Source of the DNA: Branchiostoma floridae | Taxonomy: Eukaryota > Chordata > Leptocardii > Amphioxiformes > Branchiostomatidae | DNA: 56,650 bases | Direction: 5' to 3' | Assembly (NCBI RefSeq): GCF_000003815.2 | Contig: NC_049993.1 | Location: 13,141,148 to 13,197,797, forward strand | Shown: positions 1-11,200 of the stretch, in pieces | Layout of the letters: each line of letters starts with the position of its first letter | Position numbering within the stretch: the first letter of the stretch is position 1 | Notes under the pieces: generated by a model | Seen by the model: only the letters and a program-made list of their open reading frames with translations | What the model was told of the DNA's origin: nothing | The model's database searches: none | Position numbers and translations under genes: made by a program

Positions 1-319
1 AGCTCTGTATTTTTTTCGACTACTAGTATATCTCCGCGACTCGACCTCTGCTTGGAGAGTATATAAAACAACAGAAATGCATCAAGCAGGGAATCGCAAA
101 GAACAACCCCATGATAACCTATTCTAGTACGTTTGTGTGGAAACACACACAAGCATCCCGTTTCACTGTCTGTATTATTCGTTGTATCATTTAGCACTAA
201 TTGTAACTAGGAAAACTACCTATTGCTATAATCATAAACAGCTACATACTATTATGATAACGCAGTGAAATCCCAATTCAATGAAATATTAATCTCTGTT
301 TTTTTTTTTTTTTTGACAG

Positions 320-637
320 TTAATGGAAGCAGTGTCATCCTTTCCCGAGGAAAGAGATGCTCCCCTTCACATCACCTTACAGGGAACAGTGAAAGGAGAC
401 TGTGCTGATGACGCCATCAGCACAGCCGAGCTCTTAAGCATGGAGCTCCAAGACTCTGACCACACAAATCTCACAGTACACTTGGAGGCCGGAACAATAA
501 CTACAACAACGGTTGTTCAAGAGGCACTGACCAAGAAGTCCGGTGATTTTGCCTTTATGATAGACTTAGGGAGAGGTGATACCTCATCATCAGGCAGTCA
601 GCAAGACCAAGTTATGAAATGGCTGACACGCAGATGA
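320..637 (+). CDS. Terminal coding exon of an unrecognised gene (partial)
   Basis: A long T-tract ending in a consensus acceptor (ttgacag, last base 319) is followed by an open frame that runs to TGA at 635-637. This gives about 105 residues at the C-terminus of a protein whose upstream exons lie left of the window. The segment is acidic and Ser/Thr-rich (a run of threonines near the middle, several Asp/Glu clusters) and ends in Lys-Trp-Leu-Thr-Arg-Arg. I recognise no domain. AATAAA sites at 788-793 and 1217-1222 could end the transcript. The frame was chosen because it is the only long one after the acceptor and has no internal stop. It could instead be a chance ORF, but acceptor, length and downstream poly(A) signals agree. 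Confidence 0.5.
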   Translation, partial: LMEAVSSFPEERDAPLHITLQGTVKGDCADDAISTAELLSMELQDSDHTNLTVHLEAGTITTTTVVQEALTKKSGDFAFMIDLGRGDTSSSGSQQDQVMKWLTRR

Positions 638-1705
638 TGCAATAATGTAATTTTTTTTAATGTTCGCAGTGAATTCAATTTTGCGGTAACCTTTCCGTAA
701 AAGCAAGAGTATTCGTTTCCATTGCATTACTACTTTACTATAAAATTGTTTTAATCGCCAAAACCCCCTTCCCGAAATTGAAACGAAAATAAATTAATTT
801 AAAGTTGTGAGGAAGACTTTACATGCTTGGAAAGGAAAGGGCCAATGCTTTAACCACAATGGCGTTATTTAGCGGATATTAACTGATATAATAAGTGCGT
901 TTTGTATTTCATTTCTTGGTAAGGTTCAGAACTTAAGGATTAACCCCTCCCACGTCGGTACATGTACATGTAAGTCTGACATTTTGGAAAAGTAAGGCTT
1001 GTAGTTCCATTACAACAATGAACATACAGACTGTCATACACAAGGACCATTTGTTAATAGTTTGATGTTAACATGCAGTTTGATGTGGCAATTTGCTTTT
1101 TAAAGATTTAAGTTCATTTCCAAACGTGCGATATAATTTTTGAAAGCGACATGGAGCCAACTGAATTACAAGTGTGTGCACTGTTCATTGTAATGTAGGC
1201 TTGAATTGCGTTGACAAATAAAGTGGTTGCATAGAGTTTAGCAAGCCAATAGGTTTCAAGCATAGTAGTGCTGCCTATTTGTTTCTTTTATTCGTTCTTG
1301 TTGTATGTAGTTTTGAAATAACCTGGGAAAATATCCCCAACAACTGGCCACTCTTAGTTACCTGTACTTAAGTTATTTTCAATCTCTCTAACCTGTACAT
1401 GACCAATAAATTACATGAAACGCTTGGAAAATGGGACAGGCACTGGACCCTTTGTCTTCCTTATCTTAAGTAAACGTAATTTTTAACCGCTTACAATGAA
1501 TGGACACCTTCTTTGGAATGTGAAAAATTGCAGCAATGGACAGGCAGTCAGGGAATCGTATGCTGCACAACAAGACCCCACGTAACAGGAAAGATTTAAA
1601 TGAATTACACACGTAAAAAAAGAAGGAATTCTGCGTGCGTTAGCGCGCCGGAAGGCCACGTCTGGGCTGTTATTGTTGGAGAGGCTTAGAGAGAACGAGG
1701 AAAGA
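638..1705. other. 3' flank and intergenic DNA, no gene seen
   Basis: AT-rich DNA with AATAAA at 788-793 and 1217-1222, either of which could be the poly(A) signal of the exon ending at 637. I see no ORF with domain character and no RNA gene. Confidence 0.5.
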
Positions 1706-1862
1706 ATGGCCAAGGCTGGCTTGAAAGAGAGCGCTTCGGGGGGGAAACAAATACGGCCGGTTGTCAATATGGCAAAAAGGCGTCGGCTTTGTCTGTAAAC
1801 TGATAAGTACGTTTGACCAAAGCACACACAGGTCAGAAACAACAAGAAGGCTGTGGACAAGG

Positions 1863-2375
1863 ATGGCTGGGGTTGGGATACTACGAGAAGAGCCCGTGCG
1901 TAAGAAGGCAAGTGTACCAACACAGCGGGGAAGACGTGCTTGGTCTCCGCATGGGAAGATGCGACCACGCTCTGGGACATGGCACGGCGATGAAGAGCTA
2001 CCAGACATGGTGAAGAACGCACGCAAATTGACAGACTCGCTGGCTACAGAAGTCAGGTTCGATCCCGGGCTGATACAAGACGTCATCGACATGGTTCTGA
2101 CAGAGACGCTAGCTCATGAGACTTACGCAGCGAGCAAGATGGGGGTCATGAGCAAGCGCGTGAGTGACGTGCTGAAGACTAGGATCCGGGGACTTTGCGG
2201 GGACCGGTTCAAGCTGGTTTGCATCGTTGTGATCACCGAGGGAGGGACAGAGGAGAGCGCCCTGCACGTAACCAGCCAGTGCGTTTGGGACCACGAAAGG
2301 GATGACTTTGCGTCTGGGAGCTTCAGTAACGACGCCTTGCACGCTGTGGCTACCGTCTTTGCCATCCATTGCTGA
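1863..2375 (+). CDS. Tctex1 domain-containing protein (dynein light chain Tctex-type), single exon
   Basis: From ATG 1863 the frame encodes 170 residues. Residues 1-62 are basic and Ser/Arg-rich. Residues 63-170 match the Tctex1/DYNLT fold in order: an F-x-P segment, the helix VIDMVLTETL, a second helix ending VSDVLKTRIRGL, then the signature strands DRFKLVCIVVI, SQCVWD and an ALHAVATVFAIHC end. Family members act as dimeric light chains of dynein or related axonemal and ciliary assemblies; this protein's partner is not visible. The frame stays open upstream to about 1725 but only with a TTG at 1761, so ATG 1863 is the first ATG in frame. An ATG at 1706 opens a different frame that stops near 1798, so a short upstream exon or a sequence error is possible. 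AATAAA at 2813-2818 is a plausible poly(A) signal. The intronless layout and divergent N-terminus recall TCTEX1D4/DYNLT4, but orthology is unproven. Confidence 0.8.
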   Translation: MAGVGILREEPVRKKASVPTQRGRRAWSPHGKMRPRSGTWHGDEELPDMVKNARKLTDSLATEVRFDPGLIQDVIDMVLTETLAHETYAASKMGVMSKRVSDVLKTRIRGLCGDRFKLVCIVVITEGGTEESALHVTSQCVWDHERDDFASGSFSNDALHAVATVFAIHC

Positions 2376-5261
2376 CAATCATGGAAAACATATCCTAAAA
2401 CGCAGTTTGAATGCAAGGATGATGGAAGGAAAATCAAGGTATCAAGTATGTCTAACTGACTGAGTGCGTCACAACTGTGTCGGTGTTTTGTTTGTTTTTG
2501 TGCTAGATTTAAAGAAGAATGGACAATGCGCATAGCAGGACCACACAACCACCACTGCAATGCAACAGTATCATCGGAAGGAAGGAAATAAGGAGATCGA
2601 TTCTTCGGTGGCCATCATGTCGATTGCAGCTTATTTTGAAGTAGCGATTTGGTAGATCAACTTACCAAACAGTGACGATGACAGGAAAAGATGATTTTTT
2701 TCTCTTACACCACAACCACATGGTTGTATCAGGCTGCACTATTGTTTACACACAAGCACGCTGCGATTCAGAAAAAAAAGAACGCATGGCAAACGTCCAT
2801 ATAGCAAATTTGAATAAATGTCGACTTGCAATGCTCTATATATTAAATATCCGAAAGGTGTTTGGCCAAAGGGAACTGGAGGTTTAGTGCAGTTCAACCT
2901 AACGTCGCAAAACTAAATGGCGCTGCTGCTGTATTTCATGTCTGGCAACCCAGTTCGTTCGTGACTGGTTGAATGGCATCTCCAATCAGATATTCGGGCA
3001 GACTGAGTGTTTTTGTGCCATTTTGTACATCCTCCTTGATGTCCCCTTGCCTAGGTACTAGCTTTTTTACCTTGGTCGCCTGTAGCCACCAAACTAAATA
3101 GGTACAAGAATAGAGGTTCTTGCCACCTCACACAAAAATACTGTCAAAAAAGTCAAGGTCTAAAAACACGTAGACCAGACCGAACATCTGCTTGGAGATT
3201 ACTAGTCAAGACTTAGTTTTTTATGCCAAGAGAATTGAAGTTAAATTGTGTTAGCAGTAACGTATTTGTGGCCCATAAGAGAACCTATGGTAAGAGGTAA
3301 AACTACTTGTACTGAGATTACAGTTTGTACTTATGTTACACCATTATGCTAAGAAATTTAAATTAATCTGGGAAATATCATAGCATTCATTGTACAACCC
3401 ATTTTGTTTGTCACTGATCCATAGTTAATAAAAAAAGGTGTACCATTATGTGACTACAGCTACTGTATCCTGATATATCCCAGTGCACGAGCATACATAT
3501 ATTAGGGTTGAGATTACGATATGGTAAAATCAGTACCGGTAGAGATTGTCATCAAATGATCAATGATTCTACACATAGAAATACCAATTGGAGTCTCTGT
3601 CAACAGGACCTCTGTTGCAATCTCTACTGGTAGAATCGTCAATTCTACCAGATCTCTATTCTTACCCGACATAACGATTGATTAGCCTGGGTACCATCCG
3701 GTTAGTAGTTTGCTCCTTTGTTCACTTCTGCGACCCATCTGGGGAACTATACATTCAAATCTTTGGGTGGTGACATCAGTTAATGAGCGAATCAAGGAAT
3801 GGGTTCTAGAGTGCTTATTTGATGACAACAGGCTCCCCCCACAAGCTGACAGTGGGCTTTCCGGGTGTTCGACCGAGCACTTGAACCCATTCCTTTACTC
3901 GCTCATGTGTAGGGACCAATCAGCACCCTTTTCCAAAATTTGAAAAATTCCAAACGTTGGAAGTGTCAATGTTCCCAGACAGAATAGTAGAAAGGCGACT
4001 CTATAAAGTGTATAATAAAGGTCAGAGCAAGAGCAACTTTAAATAATACACGCCAGATGGTACCCAGGCTAACGATTTATACCAAAGAGAAGAAAATGAC
4101 ATTCAAGAATTGTTGGTCATCAAAGCATGTTTTGTTTGTTTGCTACAGAATAACTCCTCAAAACAGATAATACATATCTCAAAGGCAAACATGTAACTGT
4201 GTATGGATCCCTACTTGCTTTTAACTTTAATATCGTTTTTCTTTTAAAAAAGGAAATTCCATTCAACAAGCAGGAACAAAAGGAAGCAGCTGGAAATATA
4301 GTAATTCAAACTTTGGTAGAAGTTGTCATTGCCATTTATTGTATAACAACAAAACAATTCTTATCAGGCTACTGAATCTTGAACAGTGCTACCCTAAAAG
4401 TCATAAATATATTATAACCCAAATTTAGGTGCTGTAAGTTCTTAGCTTTACTTTTCTACATGCACAACCATTCCCCTACCCCTTCAAAACCTTTTCAAGT
4501 ATCAATTTGTCTTAAACTCTTTCTTAAAAATGAAAACCCTTGACACAAGTGTCACATATTTAAAGATGTGGTGCCCCAAAGTAGCTTTTTTTGGCAAATT
4601 TCACTGATCAAATTGTTCCCTCCCCTGTATAAGAAGCTTTTTATTTTTGGTGCCGGTTACAGCTTTCTCTTCGCTACAAGCATTCATCGGATGCGTTGGT
4701 GTTATACAACTATTGTCATAGCTTATGCCCCAACTAGGAAGATCTTTTGACAATTGCAAGCAAACGACTCTTAACATACATCAAGAGGCACTGACATGAC
4801 CAAAACATCGGGACTACAAGTTTTGTCTTATAGCTAGAAACCATGTGAAGAACGCTGTGGAACGTGTACATATTTACATTATCGGATGCTCGGAAACTTA
4901 TATGGCAAACAGACACCATTCCATTTTTCTTAGATCTTTTCCTAGCATAGGAATATCCTTTCTGAAACAGCCAAGAAGACATCTCGAGACGGTAGTTTCT
5001 AACAATGTTGAAAACAGAATCATCAAGCATATCTTATACACTATATACATTGCAGAGCAATGATATTGGACAGTTGTAGAAGCAGAATGCATGACATCTT
5101 GTGGCCTTACGACTTTCTTGTAGCTAACCAGTTGACGAGAGTTTTTCTTAAGCTTGCCAGGATTATAAAACGTCCAGTGGTTCTGTTTCCTTTTGTTTGA
5201 TCATATGTGTACTTAGAAAAGCGAAAATAGTATTGGTTATCCTAACGTTGAAGACGACTGG
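2376..5261. other. Intergenic region between convergent Tctex1 and RAD23 genes
   Basis: It holds the Tctex1 3'UTR (to about 2840), a copy of the ATCTGCTTGGAGA motif near 3185, an inverted-repeat element (3684-4070) and, nearest RAD23, probably the RAD23 3'UTR on the minus strand. TTTATT at about 4335, which reads AATAAA on the minus strand, is one candidate end. I see no other gene. Confidence 0.5.
3684..4070. mobile_element. Non-autonomous inverted-repeat element, AGCCTGGGTACCATC ends
   Basis: The ends are near-perfect inverted copies (AGCCTGGGTACCATC at 3684, its complement ending at 4070). A nested inverted pair lies inside (a segment near 3783 with GAATGGGTTC and its complement near 3890). 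AACGATT occurs just outside both ends (3673-3679 and 4071-4077), and 11 flanking bases match at 9 positions, a decayed target-site duplication. No transposase. The same kind of terminus (AGCCTGAGTA.CATC) occurs at 23628 and 26908. Confidence 0.6.
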
Positions 5262-8200
5262 CTATTGTTGGTCGTCGTCACCTTGTGAAAGGAGGAAATT
5301 TGCAGCGAGGTTTTCGTTCTTATCGCATGCAAAGTACGCCTGGATGACTAAGCCTTCGTCGAACCCAAGGGCCTTAAGCTGTGAAGTGAGAAACAAAACA
5401 TTATATGGTCATGTAGTCAAAAACAACTCTTTAATTTGTCAGCCAATAGGAGAGCATTTATCTACAATCTAATTTTTTGTGCAAAGTATCAGTTACATAC
5501 TTTTCAGTGAAAACACATTCATGTGGGTTGGTAACAACTATTAAAACATTGCTAGCAAATGAACAAGAATACGTCTATATTGCATTATTCTTTTCACTGA
5601 TGGCTTAGCATGCTGGGAGATGTGGGGCACTATGGGTAAGGCAGAAGGTAAACAAAATCATGACAACATAGACTGGGCCAGGCACCGTTCACATGGCGTT
5701 GTTTGCCCTGCTTTTTTCCTATAGTGCCTGTGGTACCCAGCAATCAATGCGATCCGCAAAAAGGTCTCAATTGGCCCAACGTTACCCATGCATATCATCT
5801 ACACATGTACCTTTATGGCTCTCGTTTAATGATGTACAAGTAATGGTCAGAGAATTCATTCGCATGAAAAATTAAATTTCTAAGACTCACCCTTTCGATT
5901 GCTTCCTTCTCTTGAGGTGTGACTGGGATGACGTTCTGTCCCGTGGGCAGCTGTTCCATGACGGGGGGTCCTGACCCCGCGGCGCCCCCCTCCCCTTCTA
6001 CCGGCTCGTTTAACATCTCAATGAACTCTTGCTGATGGTCATTGATATGCTATGCAACAAAACAGAACAACACCACATCAATACAGAAGATGTATTGTAA
6101 ATTTGTTCAGAGTAAGCGCACATACGTTAGAAGTAGAAAGAGGTAGATACAAAAAATTACCTGTGAACGAGAGAATATGTAAGTATGGTACAGGAAAAGC
6201 AGTTGAAGATGAAATGCACTTTATTTGTCATTGTCCACACTACAGTACCGAAAGAGACAAACTATTTAAACTAGTCAACAACATTTTTCCCAGCTTTGCA
6301 CATCGTACCAAAGTACAAAGTAACTTCCTGTTAGCACCACCCAATGCAAAATGCCAATCCCAAAATGTCGGGAATTTCATCCTCCACTGTATGCAGAAAA
6401 GAAATCAAACCTAATAGCATTCATTTTAGATTAGAAGTATCACTAGTTGATGACCTCTTTCATTTAATGTCCACTTTGTTATTGTATCACTATCATCATT
6501 GTACTTTCATACATGTATTTTGCAATTACCCTTCGGGCATGACTTTGCAATAAAGATTATCTTATCTTTACTCACTTCCCCACTGCAGCTTATGCCCACA
6601 TTGTAAGCACTACCTATGCAAATGTGTGCATGCTTTACATTTGTGACTGAATCTGTTAGCTACAACACCTAGCTTCAGTGCAAAAAGCAACAGTCAGTAC
6701 TGCCCTGAGGAAAGTGACAGACGTTGACCTCAATAAATAATAAGTTCGTCTATTGAGGTTAAACATCCACGTTATAAGATATGCAAAGTAAAAAGTTACT
6801 CAAGCTACTGGATAAATTTTGGAAATGAATATACTGTCTTTTTTCATCAACTGCACGACTATCTGGAACATTTGGTTGTGCGCAAAGTTCTTTGTTATCC
6901 ATTTACTTATAAGTCTCTGTTAGGCTTTTAGCTAGGATCCCCTTGATGACTGAGAGTTGCAGTGCGTCAAGCGTTACAGATGCAATAGTATTGTAGGGGT
7001 GTCCGAAGGCATTCACCTTCCATGGTGCAGAGTTTTCGAGAATTTTAAGTTGAAATGGTGCATTCTGATGGGGAAAAGTTACTGTCTTCGAGACCACAAG
7101 TGACCTAGTAGCATCAGAGTTTCATACTTGTCAGAGGATCTGCTCCTAGTGCAAGGGGTCCAATTTCTTATTAATTTTAATTGAATGAAGACCTTTATTG
7201 CACATTTTTGCCCCACTGGGCTAAGTACAGGTCACACAGTAAGAATCACATATATGTAACAATGGAAACAATCATACACATCTATATATGTAGATGTGCG
7301 TCTAATCTATTCTAGGACATTTGACTTCCTCTCGCTTCTTGGTAATTGTATAAATGTAGCTAGCTGTATGGTTTTTATTTTTTAATATAGTGCGTCCAAA
7401 AGACGCCTGGACGCATGCTTGGCTAAAAGCCTGGTTTCCGTACCTGTAGAAGCTGTGGGTTGGACTGTCCCAGGTTCTGCAGGAGTGCGGACAGTAGGGT
7501 CGGGTTAGACCGGATCAGCTGCCGCATGTTATTGAACTGGGGCTGATCCCTCAGGAACTCCAGGGGGTTCTCTGCAGATGGGTGTACAAGTTACCATGGC
7601 GTTCTGTTTTTACCCATAGTTACGAGACCTCTCAAAAGGTCCATGCCACATTTTGTGAATGGCTGCACAGTTGCAAGTAATCTAAAAGTTTTGGTACACA
7701 GATACAAAAATTGGTACAAAACATTTTTTTAAAAGTAGAATGTCAGCAAAACCTAATCACAAACCTTCTCTTCTGAATGATTTTTTCCGACACTTGAATC
7801 TCAAGAATATGCTATATTCTCAACTAGCGTACCCTAGACAAATATCAAGATGCACCGTTGCACCCAAAGTCAAAAACATGGTGCACAGATCCAATTCTAT
7901 GTACAGTAAAAGCCGCTTAATTGCACGGCCTATTTGCCAGTGAATTTCGTGCAATTATCTGGCTGGTGCAATAATGCTATCTAGCTGGACCGCTATCAAT
8001 AATGTTATCTAGCTGGACCGCACTGTTTTGAGATTTGGGGATTCTGTGCAGTTAACAGAAGTGTGCGTTAATCCGGTGTGCAATTAACTGGCTTCTACTG
8101 TATTTCACAAAGTATTTCAAGCCCTGTTAACTTACGTGCAGGCTGTGAGCCCGGTGCAGGTGCGGTGCCGGCTGAAGCAGGTGCAGCAAGAGGGGTGTCG

Positions 8201-11200
8201 GTGGCAGATCCCTGGGCGGGCGCAGCCGAACCCTGTGTAGCTGCAGCTGAGCCCTGAGTAGCTGCTGCAGGTGCTGCCGGGGCGGGGGGTGCAGCTTCAG
8301 CAGGCACCTCCATCGCTGGTGGGAGACCCTGGGAAACACAACGACGTTAACTGTATTGACACTACTTCTGGGCAGCATGTGTATGTATCCCACTTCTGAC
8401 ACCATGTCGAATGGATGAATGAAAGAATGAAAAAATGAAACTGTGAATGAGTGATGATTAATCATGGCTCTTTTTATATGTCTCACACTTTAAACCCAAC
8501 CCGTATGGACTTACATGTACAATATGTACAAGACGGTTATATCCAACTACAGAAGTCCCTCCGAAATTTTATGGCCTTCCCAAAGTTCATAAGTCTGGCA
8601 TTCCCTTGAGGCCCATTGTAAGCAGCATTGGCTCTATAACCTATGCTTGTGCCAAATTCCTTGCTGATACCCTCTCTCCATTAGTAGGGAACACTCAACA
8701 TCACATCAAAAACTCACAACAATTTGCGAAAGTGATTAAACAGGCAAGAGTAGAGGAGGATGAAGAACTCCGTTCATACGACGTGACAGCACTCTTCACC
8801 TCGGTACCTGTGGATAAAGCAGTTGATGTGATTCTGCAGAGGTTAAAGGAGGACCAGACCTTATCTGATCCCACTACTTTGAAACCAGAACAGTTGGCTG
8901 ATCTACTCAGAGTGTGTCTCAATTGTACTTATTTTGTTTATGATGGCATCTTCTACAAACAAATACATGGAGCGGTGATGGGATCACCTGTGTCCCCCAT
9001 TGTATGCAACCTCTACTTAGAGCATCTAGAACAACGTGCCCTCAGAACTGCCCCCCACCCCCCTCTGTGGTGGTACAGGTATGTTGATGACACCCATACC
9101 AAACTTAAGAAGACGTACGCAGACGAGTTCACAGATCATCTAAACAGCCTTGATCCTGACATAAAGTTCACATTTGAGAAGGAAGAGAACAGATCCTTAG
9201 CCTTCCTTGACACTTTGACAACAGTACAAGAAGACGGGTCCCTGCGAGTGACAATCTACCGCAAACCTACTCATACTGATCAATATTTGAACTTCCAGTC
9301 GGAACATCCGTTAGAACACAAACTAAGTGTTGTACGTACCCTTTTCCACAGGGCGGAAACAGTGATAACTGACCCTCAAGACAAACAGAAGGAGAAACTT
9401 CACATTACCCAGGCGTTGAAAACGTGCGGATACCCCACATGGGCCATAGAGAAGGCCACAGCACCCAAACCCCCATCACCCAGTGATACTACACAGAACA
9501 ACGCCAGCAGAGGGAAAAACAGGGGAATTGTTGTGCTTCCTTACGTGAAAGGTGTATCTGAAGGACTTAGAAGAATCTTCACCTCACATGGGATAAAAAC
9601 CTGTTTCAGGTCGGCGAATACTACTGTGCAATATCCTTGTAGCACCTAAAGACAAAACCCCTAAAGAACAAAAGTGTGGTGTCATCTATCATATTAAGTG
9701 CCAAGGACAGAACATCAGGGGCCCTTGTACAGAAACCTATATTGGGGAGACTGAGAGATCACTTAAGACCAGGTTCCTTGAGCACAAACGCAAGAGTTCA
9801 AAAACCTCAGAAGTTTCCCAACATATACACATAGAATCGCCGGGTCATTCAGTGTCACTAGACAAAGTTGAAATTTTGGACACAGAACCAGACTTTTTCG
9901 CCAGAGGGATTAAAGAAGCAATCTACATCCGGGCTCTACAACCATCCCTGAACAGAGACGGTGGGCGCCATAGACTTCCTGCAACCTATAATCCACTGCT
10001 TACTGAGTCACGTGTTCTATCTACATAACGTGACGTCACAACAGCAGTGGATTGTTCATTCCTTGACAAAGACTGATGCTGTACAGTCGAAAATTTGGGT
10101 GAGTCCAATTTTGGTGTTGGAAATTACAGTTCAACTATTTCAAGAATGACTTGTACCAACACAGATGAACTTTCAAGTTACTATTAGGGCTGTATGTTGC
10201 ATGCGGGCACCTATCACACTCACAGGCACTAAAACTGTTCAAACTGACTTGAAGTTGGCTATGAGGTTATTACTACTACTAGAGCTTCAAACTTCAAAAC
10301 TGTTATAACATTAAGTATGATAAATTCATTGGCTAGAAATCTATGTAGTCAAAGGAGCAAAACTTTCACAGAAAGGGGTTTTCCTTAGTTTTAGTACAAC
10401 TATTTGTAACTACTTCCCCTTCCCTATATTTGGCTTCAGTGCAGTATAATTGGAATTTGGACTAAATTTGAATTAAAATTGCCTTTGCCTTTTTCCCACT
10501 TTCAGACAGTTGGGAAAAGCCAAATTAAAGGAACCATTAAATTAGACTCCCCTTCGCTGTATCTTCAACCAATATAAATATGTATCAAGATATTTGGCGA
10601 AAGTTGTAAGGCATAAGAAGCATATCTTCTGGTTGGGTATCAAAGAATGGCTTTTCTAGTACAGTTGTAGTACATGTACTAGCAGCCATTGAACGATTAC
10701 TGTAATTTTTTTCTCACTTTCACAGTGGTTCTATTTTATGATGGAAGGTAAAAGGAGATTTCCATGATGTTTTTAATTTGCTGATGAAACTATTCTGTAA
10801 TACAGTAGCACTGCACTTGAGTTTTCAGTGGTCACCAAGAACACCGTGAAAGGAAAACCAGTTTAAACCACTGCGAACGTTCCAAGATGTACAGTAAGAG
10901 GCTAAGTAGTAGACAGCTGCAAACAAACTCGTCACTCCCACTGCAAATAAGGACGAGGGAAGGAAAACTTGCACTCATGCCAGACAAGGAAGGAGAGTGC
11001 ACTAACTTTGGAAGGGGGCATACTGCGCCATGTCAGCTACAATAGAAACAGGAGGATTTAGAAAAAAATGCACAGAATGGCAAGGATCTAAGATGCAGTT
11101 TCTTTAAGAACGCTGGCATCTTAGTGGACATTAATCTTACAGTGAGTTGTTTGAAAGGACATGACAACAATATGTGTCATGTTGTCATTACCTCTAGTAA

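Noticed and set aside
1794-1830. Mini-intron joining ATG 1706 to the Tctex1 frame
   Set aside because: A GT...AG pair exists, but about 37 bases is too short for a normal animal intron and there is no other support.
1483-2092. Minus-strand frames of 140-179 codons
   Set aside because: They overlap the Tctex1 gene in antisense and have no recognisable motif, while the plus frame has a clear domain.
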